From Maricaulis sp. (GTDB taxonomy: Bacteria; Pseudomonadota; Alphaproteobacteria; Caulobacterales; Maricaulaceae), in NCBI GenBank assembly GCA_017643585.1, contig JAEPND010000012.1:20583-84582 (forward strand): 64,000 bases of DNA, written 5' to 3'. This document shows, in pieces, positions 44,298 through 57,902 of this stretch. Within the stretch, counting starts at the first letter, position 1. Each line of letters starts with the position of its first letter. The position numbers and the translations under genes were made by a program. The notes beneath the pieces are model-generated. The model was not told the DNA's origin. It saw only the letters and a list, made by a program, of their open reading frames with translations, and ran no database searches.

Positions 44298-45530
44298 ATG
44301 GTTCCCTACCTGCTCGCTACCCTGCTGGCTTTCAGTCAGCCGCCAGACGCGACGCCGCCAGACGCGACGCCGCCCGATGCGGCGGAGGCTGAACGGCTGG
44401 AGGCCGAGCAGGAGCAGAGCGCGGCGGAGGCCGCGATTGCGCGCCAGCAGGCTGAGGCGATCGGACGGGAAATCTCGGCGCTGCAACAGCAATTGGTGGA
44501 ATTGGGGCGCCGGGTCGATGCCAGCGAGACGGCGGCCTTGCAGTCAGAGGGCGAACTGGCTCGGCTCAATGCCGAGGAAGCGTCGATTCTGCAGCGTCTC
44601 AATGAAAACCGGGAAATGTTGATCGATGTTCTCGCAGCGATCCAGCGCATTGAATCGCAGACCCCGCCGGCCTTGATGGCCTCGCCCGATGATGCTGCCG
44701 AGGCCGCGCGCGCCGCAAGCTTGATGTCCGAGCTCGCTCCCGCACTGCGCGAGCGGGCCGCACAATTGGCCCAGGAGCTGGACGCCTTGCGCGATGTTCG
44801 CGCCTCGATCGAAACCGAGCAGGTCAATCTGGCCAGCGCCGAAGATGCATTGACGGCGCAGCGGCTGGAGCTTCAGGTGATGATCGCCGAGCGGCGCGCT
44901 CTCGAGGCGCGGCGGCGGGACGAGGCGGAGGAATTGCTCACCGTCTCAAGCCAGGCCGGGCAGCGGGCCGAGTCGATCCGATCACTTCTCGGTGAGATCT
45001 CCCGGATGTCGGCCGTGATTCCAAGCATCAGTCCGCGTCGTCGCCTGGGCGGTGATGATGTGCCTACACCTCGCCTGCGCCCGGTGCGGGGATTGACGGA
45101 TGCCCAGGCTCCGCTTGTGCCCTTGCAGACATTACGTTTTGCAGACGCCCGGGGGCGCTTGCGACAGCCGGCTACGGGTGCCGTCGCTTTGGGTTTCGGT
45201 GATGTGACCGAAGATGGCACACGATCTGAAGGAATTTTCATTCGAACCCGGAATGGAGCACAGGTAGTGTCTCCTTTCGATGCTCAAGTTGAGTTCGCTG
45301 GACCGTTCAACACATACGGCGGTCTCTTGATACTGAATGTGGGTGATGACTACTATATTGTCCTGGCAGGGATGGCCGTAACCTATGCCAGCGCGGGGCA
45401 GAGTGTGCTGGCGGGTGAACCCGTTGGCGCGATGCCTCAAAACGGCCAAACGGCACCAGAATTGTATCTGGAGCTGAGAAGGAACGGAAATGCCATCGAC
45501 CCGGGGCCCTGGCTCCGATCAACGCAATAG
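44298..45530 (+). CDS. EnvC-like murein hydrolase activator with degenerate LytM domain
   Basis: 410 residues. A hydrophobic start is followed by a short repeat ('PPDATPPDATPPDA', 15-base units), then a long coiled coil (about 30-240, rich in E/A/Q/R/L) and a C-terminal M23/LytM domain. The zinc ligands of active LytM are missing: 'GIFIRTRNG' replaces HxGID and 'LAGMAV' replaces YAHL. Degenerate LytM proteins activate amidases during septum splitting, like E. coli EnvC; Caulobacter LdpF is a plausible homologue. Stands before ctpA, a common order. Confidence 0.88.
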   Translation: MVPYLLATLLAFSQPPDATPPDATPPDAAEAERLEAEQEQSAAEAAIARQQAEAIGREISALQQQLVELGRRVDASETAALQSEGELARLNAEEASILQRLNENREMLIDVLAAIQRIESQTPPALMASPDDAAEAARAASLMSELAPALRERAAQLAQELDALRDVRASIETEQVNLASAEDALTAQRLELQVMIAERRALEARRRDEAEELLTVSSQAGQRAESIRSLLGEISRMSAVIPSISPRRRLGGDDVPTPRLRPVRGLTDAQAPLVPLQTLRFADARGRLRQPATGAVALGFGDVTEDGTRSEGIFIRTRNGAQVVSPFDAQVEFAGPFNTYGGLLILNVGDDYYIVLAGMAVTYASAGQSVLAGEPVGAMPQNGQTAPELYLELRRNGNAIDPGPWLRSTQ

Positions 45531-45567
45531 CCGTTTCAGGAGTTACGCGGAAAGGACGCGCTGACAT

Positions 45568-46869
45568 ATGCGGATCAATATCCTCGCTTCGGTTTCAGCC
45601 TTCGCTCTGGGAGCTTTCGCTCTCGCAGTTTCGGCAGAGGGCAGTCAGGAAGACCGGACGGAGACATTTCGCCAGCTCGAGCTTTTTGGCGATGTGCTGA
45701 CGCGTATCGAAGCCGATTATGTGTCCGACACCGAGCAGGCGGCCCTGATCGAAGCCGCAATCGAGGGCATGCTGGACTCGCTGGATCCGCACTCCAGCTA
45801 TCATAATCCCGAGAGCTACCAGGACCTTCAGGTCACCACCCGCGGTGAATACGGTGGCCTGGGCATGGAAGTCGTCAGCCGCGATGATTACATCACCGTC
45901 GTTTCTCCGATCAGCGATACCCCGGCCGAGCGCGCGGGCCTGCGGACCAATGACCGCATCATCGCCGTCGATGGCGAGGATATCCGCGGAGCGTCGGTCA
46001 CCGATGCCGTGGAGCTGATGCGCGGTGCGGTGGGCGATCCGGTCACCATCACGATTTCCCGCGGCGATGATGTTCCGTTCGATGTCACCCTTGTTCGCGA
46101 TACCATACCGCTGCGCACGGTCGTGTCTCGTATCGAGGAGGGCTTGCCCTATCTGCGCATCTCCGGCTTCAACGAACGCACGACCGAGATGCTGCTGGAA
46201 CAACTGGTCGAGTTGGAACAGGAAAATGGCGGTCCTCTGTCAGGCCTGATCCTTGACCTGCGCTTCAATCCGGGCGGATTGCTCGACCAGGCCATTGGCG
46301 TCACCGACGCCTTCCTGGATGGTGGTGAAGTTGTTTCCACACGAACGCGCGACCCGCGCGACACCCAGCGCTATAATGCGCGCCCGGGCGACCGCCTGGA
46401 TGGCGCGCCGCTGGTTATCCTGATCAATGAGGGTTCTGCCAGTGCCGCGGAAATCGTGGCCGGCGCCCTGCAGGACCGGGAGCGCGCGCAGCTGGTCGGA
46501 ATGACCAGTTTCGGCAAGGGCTCTGTCCAGACCATCATTCCGTTGCGGGGTGGTCGTGATGGCGCGCTTCGCTTGACCACTGGCCGCTATTACACGCCGG
46601 CCGGTCGCTCAATCCAGGCGACGGGCATTATTCCGGACATCCAGATCAGTTCCTTCACGATCGAAGTCGAGGAAGAGCTGGACATCTCAACCGAGGCGGA
46701 TCTGAATGGTGCGCTGGAGAATGAGAGCGGTGCAGAGCGTGTCGAACAGGACGTTGCGGCCGTCGAGCATCCGCCGGAAGACTGGGATGAAACCGAAGAC
46801 TATCAGTTGCATCGGGCGCGCGAAATCCTGCGGGCCTCCATGGAGCGCCAGCAGGCGGCCCTGCAATAG
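45568..46869 (+). CDS. ctpA: S41 carboxy-terminal processing protease
   Basis: 433 residues. A signal peptide (to about residue 23) is followed by 'DPHSSYHNPESYQDLQVTTRGEYGGLG', a PDZ domain (about 85-165) and the S41 catalytic domain with Ser in 'NEGSASAAEIVAGAL' and Lys in 'TSFGKGSVQT'. Periplasmic; trims C termini of exported or cell-wall proteins. The acidic C-terminal tail is probably disordered. Confidence 0.95.
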   Translation: MRINILASVSAFALGAFALAVSAEGSQEDRTETFRQLELFGDVLTRIEADYVSDTEQAALIEAAIEGMLDSLDPHSSYHNPESYQDLQVTTRGEYGGLGMEVVSRDDYITVVSPISDTPAERAGLRTNDRIIAVDGEDIRGASVTDAVELMRGAVGDPVTITISRGDDVPFDVTLVRDTIPLRTVVSRIEEGLPYLRISGFNERTTEMLLEQLVELEQENGGPLSGLILDLRFNPGGLLDQAIGVTDAFLDGGEVVSTRTRDPRDTQRYNARPGDRLDGAPLVILINEGSASAAEIVAGALQDRERAQLVGMTSFGKGSVQTIIPLRGGRDGALRLTTGRYYTPAGRSIQATGIIPDIQISSFTIEVEEELDISTEADLNGALENESGAERVEQDVAAVEHPPEDWDETEDYQLHRAREILRASMERQQAALQ

Positions 46870-46976
46870 TGTGAGCTCGGTGGGTAACGTCCAGTCTCGG
46901 TTGCGAACCCTATGCCGTCTGACGCGTAGTAGAGTGGCGCCCACCTTTCAGGCGTCGATCCGGGCGGAGTGAAGGA

Positions 46977-47507
46977 TTGTTCGTTCAGGTCGTTAGCAGA
47001 ATACCGATCACGTTCGTTGCGCTGATCCTTTTGGTTGGCGGGAGTGCGGTCTCTTCTGCGCGCCAGCTGACAGATTCAGGTCATGTCGCGCATTTAGTGA
47101 GTGTTGGTGAAGATATTCAGGCGGCAGTGATTTCGCGTGACGTTCGCTTTTTCATCGATAATGGTGCGCCGAGTTATAACTTCGAGGGTGAGCAGTTCAA
47201 CGAACAGGTTCGGCGTTTTCTCTATGATGACGAATGGATGAAACAGGTCGGACAGGACCATGAAACTCGTTCAGTGGATTCGATCCTTCGTGATGATGAT
47301 ATCGTTATTACGCCGGTTGTTGATGGAACGCGCGTGACGTTGATCTATCACAACGGATCAGCGCAGCTCTCAACAGAGTTTCTCGAGAGTAGATTCATAA
47401 TCGAGTATGTTTCGGTCGAGTTTGAGATGACTGAACAGGGGTGGACGCTCATCAACTCGATTTTCTTTGCAGAGAGCGGTGGACCGAATCAAGTGTCAGC
47501 CGGTTGA
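46977..47507 (+). CDS. Putative secreted protein of unknown function, low-GC
   Basis: 176 residues from the TTG at 46977; GGAG lies 7 bases upstream. The N terminus looks like a signal peptide (hydrophobic 'ITFVALILLVGGSAVSSA'). The mature part is acidic and beta-rich ('DIVITPVVDGTRVTLIYHNGS', 'IIEYVSVEFEMTEQGWTLINSIFFAE'), like an NTF2-like or immunity-sized domain, but no family is recognised. Visibly more A/T than its neighbours, so it may be acquired. It splits ctpA from the deacetylase gene. Confidence 0.6.
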   Translation: MFVQVVSRIPITFVALILLVGGSAVSSARQLTDSGHVAHLVSVGEDIQAAVISRDVRFFIDNGAPSYNFEGEQFNEQVRRFLYDDEWMKQVGQDHETRSVDSILRDDDIVITPVVDGTRVTLIYHNGSAQLSTEFLESRFIIEYVSVEFEMTEQGWTLINSIFFAESGGPNQVSAG

Positions 47508-47636
47508 TCGTTGTATCAAGCGGCGCACAGTTCGTTCGAGCGTCGGGCCAGCCGTACACAGCGTTAACGCTTTCTGCACGGGCGCACTCCAATCTAGAGC
47601 CGAGGATCTGTGCCTGCCTGTCAGGCCAGCCATCTG

Positions 47637-48968
47637 ATGCCGAAGAGACGGATCATGACTGCTGCCGCTGCTGCCCTGCGCCACGCCGCTCCATTGCTGA
47701 ATATTCGCGCGCCCATCTTTGCCGGATTGGGCGCCGCGGGATTGTTTGCCCTGGTCGTTCTGGTTGTTGCGATTTTTGGTGACGGCCAGTTTGACGCGCC
47801 GAGCTCGACCGGCCGGGTTGGACCCGTGCCGCAATCCAGCCTGGTTGCTGATAGTGCCCCGGCCGAGGCGAACCAGAATCCCATCGCTTTCACTGCACCG
47901 GACGAAGCAGACGAAGTCAGCCTGACCGGCGTCAATGAGGGATTTGAGACATCGCACGAACCGGTGTCCGGCTCGGACCCGGCAGAAGCAGCGGCGAACC
48001 ATGCGGCGGCCAGCACGGCAGAGGCCGTCAATCCGGAGGCCTTGTCTCGCGCGCCGATCGCCGGTTTGACAGAACCAGGCCCGGGTGGACCGCTGCCGAT
48101 TATCGGCGCCAATAACCAGCGGCCATCGCGGGCTTATGCCCGCCCATTTCATGGCGATCCCAATACGCCGATGATCGGGATCGTCGTCGGCGGTATGGGG
48201 GTGAATCCGAGTGTCACCAACGCGGCGATCGAGAACCTTCCTCCAGAGGTCGCGCTGTCCTTCTCTCCCTATGTTGCCGATCTCCAGAGCTGGATAGACC
48301 GTGCACGCGCCGCAGGCCACGAGGTGCTGATCGAAGCGCCCATGGAGCCGTTCGATTATCCCAACAGCGATACCGGTCCGTACACGCTGCTGGCGGATGG
48401 CCCAACCGAGGAGAATGAACGGCGCCTGATGTGGATCCTGAGCCGTACGACCGGCTATTTTGGCGTGGCGAATTACCAGGGCACGCGCTTTTCGACCTCC
48501 CGTCCGGCTGTGGAGTCCCTGATGCATTCGCTAGAGCGGCGAGGCGTGGCCTATCTGCATGATGGCGTTGGACGTCGCAGCCTGATTGATACGGTCGGTG
48601 CATCCACCAATGTCGAATATGCGATCGCCGACCGCATTCTGGACGAGGAGCTTAGCCCGACTATCATCGATCAACGCCTGTTGGCGCTGGAGGCCCTGGC
48701 GCTCCAGAACGGTGCTGCGCTGGGCGGCGGCTTTGCCTATCCGGTAACTGTTGAACAGGTCGAGGCCTGGTCCCAGGGATTGGAGCTTCGCGGCTACCAG
48801 CTGGCGCCGCCATCCGCGATAATGTCCCGTCGCCGGCTCGAGGCACGCCTGGCTGCGGAGGCACAGGCCGGAACCGCCACCCATGACGAAGGGGCGCAAC
48901 ATCGCTGGATGGATGACGCCGGTGAGGGCGAAGAGCATGGCTCGGGCTATGATGATGACGGGCATTGA
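47637..48968 (+). CDS. Divergent polysaccharide deacetylase family protein
   Basis: 443 residues from the ATG at 47637; ATG 47655 is an alternative. One N-terminal membrane anchor (about residues 22-48) precedes a Ser/Ala/Glu-rich linker and a C-terminal domain with 'MIGIVVGGMGVNPSVTNAAIENLPPEVALSFSPYVADLQ' and 'HEVLIEAPMEPFDYP' (Polysacc_deac_2). The periplasmic domain probably has a deacetylase fold; activity is unproven. Between ctpA and rppH, as in many alphaproteobacteria. Confidence 0.9.
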   Translation: MPKRRIMTAAAAALRHAAPLLNIRAPIFAGLGAAGLFALVVLVVAIFGDGQFDAPSSTGRVGPVPQSSLVADSAPAEANQNPIAFTAPDEADEVSLTGVNEGFETSHEPVSGSDPAEAAANHAAASTAEAVNPEALSRAPIAGLTEPGPGGPLPIIGANNQRPSRAYARPFHGDPNTPMIGIVVGGMGVNPSVTNAAIENLPPEVALSFSPYVADLQSWIDRARAAGHEVLIEAPMEPFDYPNSDTGPYTLLADGPTEENERRLMWILSRTTGYFGVANYQGTRFSTSRPAVESLMHSLERRGVAYLHDGVGRRSLIDTVGASTNVEYAIADRILDEELSPTIIDQRLLALEALALQNGAALGGGFAYPVTVEQVEAWSQGLELRGYQLAPPSAIMSRRRLEARLAAEAQAGTATHDEGAQHRWMDDAGEGEEHGSGYDDDGH

Positions 48969-49480
48969 TCTTGGCTGACGAGCCCTATCCCAATCATCGA
49001 CCCAATGTTGGCATCGCCCTCTTCAACCCACAGGGCCAGGTCTGGATTGGCAAACGCGATGCCAGCGAGCCGCCCTGGCAATGGCAATTGCCGCAAGGCG
49101 GAATTGACCCGGGCGAGTCCCCGGAGGCTGCGGGTTTGCGGGAGTTGTTCGAGGAGACCGGTGTCGGGGCGGACAAGGTGACGTATCTGGGCACCATTAA
49201 GGACTGGATCGCCTATGACTATCCGCCGGATGTGCGGGACGATCCGCGCTTCGCGCGCAAGCGGCACCTGGGGCAGAAACAGCGATGGTTTGCCTATCGC
49301 TTTAACGGGACAGTCTCGGATTTCAATCTTGAAGCCCATGGCGAAGTGGAATTCTGCGACTGGCGCTGGGGTGATCTGAGCGAATTGCCGGGACTGATTA
49401 TTCCCTGGAAAAGGGCCACTTATGAGAAGGTCGTCGCCGCTTTCGAGCGATTCTCAACCGATCCCACACCCTCTGACTGA
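48965..49480 (+). CDS. rppH: RNA pyrophosphohydrolase
   Basis: 171 residues. The Nudix box is 'GGIDPGESPEAAGLRELFEETGVG' (GX5EX7REUXEEXGU). 'NHRPNVGIALFNPQGQVWIGKR' and 'WQLPQGG' are RppH-like. Removes pyrophosphate from mRNA 5' ends, opening them to RNase E decay. The start is either TTG 48965, overlapping the upstream TGA, or TTG 48971. Confidence 0.94.
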   Translation: MILADEPYPNHRPNVGIALFNPQGQVWIGKRDASEPPWQWQLPQGGIDPGESPEAAGLRELFEETGVGADKVTYLGTIKDWIAYDYPPDVRDDPRFARKRHLGQKQRWFAYRFNGTVSDFNLEAHGEVEFCDWRWGDLSELPGLIIPWKRATYEKVVAAFERFSTDPTPSD

Positions 49481-49569
49481 CCCGCACAAATAGCCCGGGA
49501 TTCGCCTGAAGAGCGAAACTGGCGCTATACTACCCCTCCCGAGGGACATCGGTTTAGGGGAGGGGATTG

Positions 49570-51123
49570 ATGAAACGTCTGTTCATCGCTTCCGTTATTA
49601 TTGGCGGATCACTGCTGACATCCAATCTGGCTATCGCCCAGGAAAGACGGCCGCTGCGGGCGTTGATGGAGCGTGCGGTTGGTGAGGTCGAGGTCAGGGC
49701 CGCACTCAACGACCCACAGGTCCAAGAGGCGCTGCGCACGCAGGTCCGCGGTATCGATACGCGCCAGTTGGAACAGGCCTCCGCGCGATATGCAGCGCGT
49801 GAAAACCCGATCGAGGTCGTGGATCTGGACCAGGATATCGCAGCACCGTCACGTGTCCTCAATGCCGGTCAGGTGGCCGCCTTGAGCGCACCCCAAAGGG
49901 GGCGCCGTGTCACCGCATCGCCGGACAATCTGGCTCCTGCCGTGACGCGGGCGACGCTCGCCGCAAGGCCGGAAGCCCAGAACCGGCGTGGAACGATCGA
50001 TGTCGATGCCATTCGACGCGCCGGTACAAGCAACCGTCCGGCCAATCCAGGCATGGACCTGAATGCACCGCCAATGCCGACCCTGGACGTCAACGGGTTC
50101 GGGGAAGCGGTACATGCTGCGCTTCGCAACTCGACGAATGGCTACACGCTGCGCATGCGGCGTGGCGGGCAGACCAATTACACACTCCAGTGGAACTGGG
50201 CCCAAAATCCAGGCGACGGGAATCGTGGATGGAATCCGGACCGCAGCATGCACATCGCCTCCATTTCCAAATTCCTGACAGCGGTGGCCCTGCTCGATCT
50301 CCTGGACCGTCGCAATATCGATTTCGACACAACTATCGCGCAATACCTGCCAGACTACTGGACATTAGGCCCCAATGTCGGGGGAATTACCTTCCAGGAG
50401 CTGATGAACCATACGTCTGGCTTCTCAACAGGCGGATCGGACTCCAGCTTTGCTTTCATGCGTCAGCGCGTAGCGGCGGGCTTTCCGGCTAGCCAGTCCG
50501 GTGATTACGACTATGAGAACATGAATTTCGGTCTCATGCGGATCCTCATCGCGACGATCGGCGGTTACGTCGATGAAGACGCGAATTTTGGGCCCTTGTT
50601 CAACAATATGATGTGGGATCTCGTCACCAAGATGGCCTATGTCGATTACATGGAAACACGGGTTTTCGCGCCGGCTGGCGTAACGGGCGCCTCGCTGGCC
50701 AGCGCCGCATCCACGGCGCACGGCTATACCCAGACGGGTGCCAATGGCCAGGACTGGGGCAATCTTTCCGACTGGGCCGGCGGTGCGGCATGGCATATGT
50801 CGGCAGATGATGTGCTTGATATTGCCAGCTGGTTCCGACGGTCAGGCGGTTCCATCTCGCGGGCGCGGGCGACCGAGGCCCTGCAGGAAGGATATGGCGT
50901 GGACGGGTCCTGGAATACGGCGGTGGGCCGGATCTATCACAAGAATGGCAGCTGGCGCACCGGGGGCGATTGCGACTCGCGCCGGCAGGTGCAGTCCATC
51001 CTCTTCTTCCTGCCCGAGGATATGGAAGTTGTTGTCTTCGTGAACTCGCCGATCGGTGCAACCTGCCAGAGCCTGCGGGATGTGATCCGCACGGCCTATG
51101 TCAACAATATCGACATGCCTTGA
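49570..51123 (+). CDS. Secreted serine hydrolase (class C beta-lactamase family)
   Basis: 517 residues; ATG with AGGGGA before it. A signal peptide ends AIAQ. A 170-residue Arg/Ala/Gln-rich region of low conservation precedes the catalytic domain. S231-I-S-K234 ('HIASISKFLTA') and 'YDYENMNFG' (YxN) are the active-site motifs; 'NHTSGFSTGG' is conserved in the family. Such enzymes are esterases or D-Ala carboxypeptidase-like rather than true beta-lactamases. A TATACT -10 element may lie at 49528-49533, but I cannot find a good -35. Confidence 0.85.
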   Translation: MKRLFIASVIIGGSLLTSNLAIAQERRPLRALMERAVGEVEVRAALNDPQVQEALRTQVRGIDTRQLEQASARYAARENPIEVVDLDQDIAAPSRVLNAGQVAALSAPQRGRRVTASPDNLAPAVTRATLAARPEAQNRRGTIDVDAIRRAGTSNRPANPGMDLNAPPMPTLDVNGFGEAVHAALRNSTNGYTLRMRRGGQTNYTLQWNWAQNPGDGNRGWNPDRSMHIASISKFLTAVALLDLLDRRNIDFDTTIAQYLPDYWTLGPNVGGITFQELMNHTSGFSTGGSDSSFAFMRQRVAAGFPASQSGDYDYENMNFGLMRILIATIGGYVDEDANFGPLFNNMMWDLVTKMAYVDYMETRVFAPAGVTGASLASAASTAHGYTQTGANGQDWGNLSDWAGGAAWHMSADDVLDIASWFRRSGGSISRARATEALQEGYGVDGSWNTAVGRIYHKNGSWRTGGDCDSRRQVQSILFFLPEDMEVVVFVNSPIGATCQSLRDVIRTAYVNNIDMP

Positions 51124-51174
51124 AGTTGACCTCGAACCAGCAGAATTTGTGACGCGGTTACACCGGATCCCTGG

Positions 51175-52056
51175 ATGATTGATCGCGTCACATCGCTGGA
51201 CGAGTACCGAAGCAGCGCTCGTTATCTCAATGGGCCGCATGGACGCATTGCCTGGTGGATGCGCGGCCAGGGACGCCCGCTTCTACTGATCCACGGGTTT
51301 CCCACCTGCTCGTGGGACTGGTCGCGGATCTGGCCGGGGCTTGTTGAAAGCGGGTTTAATCCCATCGCCCTGGACATGCTGGGCTTTGGTCTCTCCGATA
51401 AACCGGCGCGCCATCGCTATGATCTGATGCAGCAAACAGATCTGCATGCCCAGCTGCTGCAGTCACTCGAGCTGGGGGAGTGCGATGTTCTCGCCCATGA
51501 TTATGGGGTCTCGATCGCCCAGGAACTGCTCGCCCGGCAGAACCGGGGGCGACTGGGCTTCCAGATCAACTCTGTCACCTTCTTCAATGGCGGGCTCTTC
51601 CCTGACCAGCATCGCGCGCGCTTCATACAACGGCTTCTGAACAGCCCGCTGGGTCCTTTACTCAGTCAATTATTGACACGAGACCGCTTCGCCAAATCTT
51701 TCTCCAGCGTGTTCGGCGCTGAGACCCAGCCCGATGCGGCCGAGCTGGACGCGTTCTGGGAATTGCTGTGTGAGCATGACGGACATCGCATTGGCCATCT
51801 TCTGATCCGCTATATCGAAGATCGCAAACAACATGCGCGGCGTTGGTCGGAGGCGCTCACCGAGATAGGCCGGGCCCGCCTGCGGCTGATCAACGGCTTG
51901 CAGGACCCGGTTTCCGGGGCGCATCTCGCCGAGGCCTATGAGCAACGCATTCCGGGTGCTGACATTGTTCGTCTGGCGGGAGCTGGACACTATCCGCAAT
52001 GGGAAGCACCGGACGAGGTCCTGGCCGCGTTGCGCGTGTTTCTTGGGGCTGCCTGA
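51175..52056 (+). CDS. Alpha/beta hydrolase with Asp nucleophile (epoxide hydrolase/dehalogenase-like)
   Basis: 293 residues. 'HGFPTCSWDW' is the oxyanion region, D109 in 'VLAHDYGVS' is the nucleophile and H272 in 'GAGHYPQWEAP' the base. In haloalkane dehalogenases the positions after HG and after the nucleophile are Asn and Trp; here they are Phe and Tyr, so halide binding is unlikely. Epoxide hydrolase or lipid-modifying hydrolase fits better. Cytosolic. Confidence 0.85.
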   Translation: MIDRVTSLDEYRSSARYLNGPHGRIAWWMRGQGRPLLLIHGFPTCSWDWSRIWPGLVESGFNPIALDMLGFGLSDKPARHRYDLMQQTDLHAQLLQSLELGECDVLAHDYGVSIAQELLARQNRGRLGFQINSVTFFNGGLFPDQHRARFIQRLLNSPLGPLLSQLLTRDRFAKSFSSVFGAETQPDAAELDAFWELLCEHDGHRIGHLLIRYIEDRKQHARRWSEALTEIGRARLRLINGLQDPVSGAHLAEAYEQRIPGADIVRLAGAGHYPQWEAPDEVLAALRVFLGAA

Positions 52057-52186
52057 TCCCTTCGCCCGCTTCAGCCATCGACTAAACCGTTGTCCGTCCA
52101 GCAATTCTGGAAGCTTGCCCCGGAAAGTTGATGTGTCCTGCATTTATGCAGACCACTCGTGAAACGTTATGCAAAAACCATAATTT

Positions 52187-52208
52187 TATATTGCGCTGCA
52201 GCAATATA
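52187..52208 (+). repeat. AT-rich inverted repeat upstream of small membrane protein gene
   Basis: TATATTGC-GCTGCA-GCAATATA, a perfect 8-base stem with 6-base loop. Two TTATGCA words (about 52144 and 52167) lie just left of it. The cluster of AT-rich signals in GC-rich DNA suggests an operator or a structured leader. Confidence 0.5.
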
Positions 52209-52350
52209 GAAGGCGCCGCTAGCGTAACGCGAGTTGCGCATCGTCAGGTCGCCTGCGGGAACCTGCAAACCATCAGAGGCATATTGGTTTGTCTGAACTG
52301 GATCGCGTTTACGCAATACTTTCCGGCTGGCTGCGCTCGGCGCATTCCTG

Positions 52351-52716
52351 TTGGCCATTCATTCTGCCGCCTGGAGCGGGTTGATCATCGCCCAATTCCT
52401 CGGCGCGGAGCTGGGTGAGTTCATGGGTGTTAATGTGCATGCGGCCTATCTGATTCTGGGCCCAGCACCCTTGTTGCTGACGCTTTTACTCACCATTCTG
52501 CGTTCGCTCCTGGTTGTGCAGGTCATCCGCAGGAGCCTTCAGGCCCTGCCTCTTCAGGCCCTGATCGTGATTGTGCACGCCTGCCTGTTTATCAATCTGG
52601 CTTTCGAGACCACTTATGATTTCGCCTTGGGCTATGTTGTGATCGGGCTGGAAGTCTGTCTGCTTTACCCGTTATGGATGATGTGCCGACCAATCAGACA
52701 GGCCTTTGCCGAATAG
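52351..52716 (+). CDS. Small integral membrane protein, unknown
   Basis: 121 residues from the TTG at 52351; several hydrophobic segments ('LLLTLLLTILRSLLVV', 'LIVIVHACLFINLAF', 'ALGYVVIGLEVCLLYPLWM'). The frame is open further upstream to 52294, where 'RLRNTFRLAALGAFLLAIHS' also looks like a real N terminus, but no good start is there. A different frame starting with TTG at about 52289 (MSELDRVYAIL...) has a plausible start, so a frameshift near 52320 is possible. Inner-membrane; function unknown. Confidence 0.55.
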   Translation: MAIHSAAWSGLIIAQFLGAELGEFMGVNVHAAYLILGPAPLLLTLLLTILRSLLVVQVIRRSLQALPLQALIVIVHACLFINLAFETTYDFALGYVVIGLEVCLLYPLWMMCRPIRQAFAE

Positions 52717-52748
52717 AAAAAGCCGCCCCGAATGGAGCGGCTTTTCTT
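52717..52748 (-). terminator. Bidirectional terminator between membrane protein gene and atpC
   Basis: AAAAAGCCGC / GCGGCTTTT with a CCCGAATGGA loop region; A- and T-tracts on both sides terminate both the plus-strand gene and the minus-strand ATP synthase operon. Confidence 0.85.
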
Positions 52749-52767
52749 TTGTGATCTGTTCGCCCGC

Positions 52768-53169
52768 CTAGGCAGCTAGTGCAGCCTGCATGGCCTCGAA
52801 CTTGACCACCAGAGCTTCAGCGTGCTCGCGCTCTTCATCGGATTTGGCAGCGGTGATGTCCTCGCGGGCATCGGCCAGATCCTGAGCCAGCTTGTCGGCG
52901 TCGATCTCGGACAGCGGAATGGCTTCTTCTGCCAGGATGGTCAGGCCAGCCGGCGTCACCTCGGCGAAACCGCCGTGGATAAAGGTCTTCTCGGTTTCAT
53001 TTCCGTTCATGACGGTGATCGCACCGGGGCGGATCACGGACATGAATGGGGCGTGCTCCGGCAGGACGCCGAAATCACCCTCTTCGCCGGGAACGACAAC
53101 CTGGTCGACGTCACCGGCAAACAGGCGGCGCTCCGGAGAGACGAGATCGAAATGGAGTTTGTCAGCCAT
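52768..53169 (-). CDS. atpC: ATP synthase F1 epsilon subunit
   Basis: 133 residues: 'LHFDLVSPERRLFAGDVDQVVVPGEEGDFGVLPEHAPFMSVIRPG' is the N-terminal beta sandwich; a two-helix C terminus follows. Regulates and couples the central stalk. Last gene of atpHAGDC. Confidence 0.97.
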   Translation of the reverse strand: MADKLHFDLVSPERRLFAGDVDQVVVPGEEGDFGVLPEHAPFMSVIRPGAITVMNGNETEKTFIHGGFAEVTPAGLTILAEEAIPLSEIDADKLAQDLADAREDITAAKSDEEREHAEALVVKFEAMQAALAA

Positions 53170-53204
53170 CTTGGCTTCCTCCGCTCAAGGGAGACGGAGA
53201 CTGC

Positions 53205-55548
<2,344 letters not shown>

Positions 55549-55577
55549 AAGGCTCTCCTAGCAGTCGTTCTGTCCAG

Positions 55578-57678
<2,101 letters not shown>

Positions 57679-57902
57679 CGTGACGTCGCTCTCTATCCGG
57701 ATGAGTGCCTTGAAATCGTCTGATTGACGAAAGCACATCAATTTCAACAAGTTATCGAACCAAGCGTATTGTGTTGCACCGCACGCTTATTCGGTTCGGG
57801 CGTGCGATAGCACAGGCATGGTCACGCAGCAAGCCGAAGACTCCTACCGATTCAGCAGACGTGATCTTGAGCGCCAGCGAATTCGCGGCAAAACTCCGTG
57901 TG

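Noticed and set aside
51175-52056. Haloalkane dehalogenase as a firm name.
   Set aside because: The halide-stabilising Asn and Trp are replaced by Phe and Tyr, so only the broad Asp-nucleophile family is claimed.
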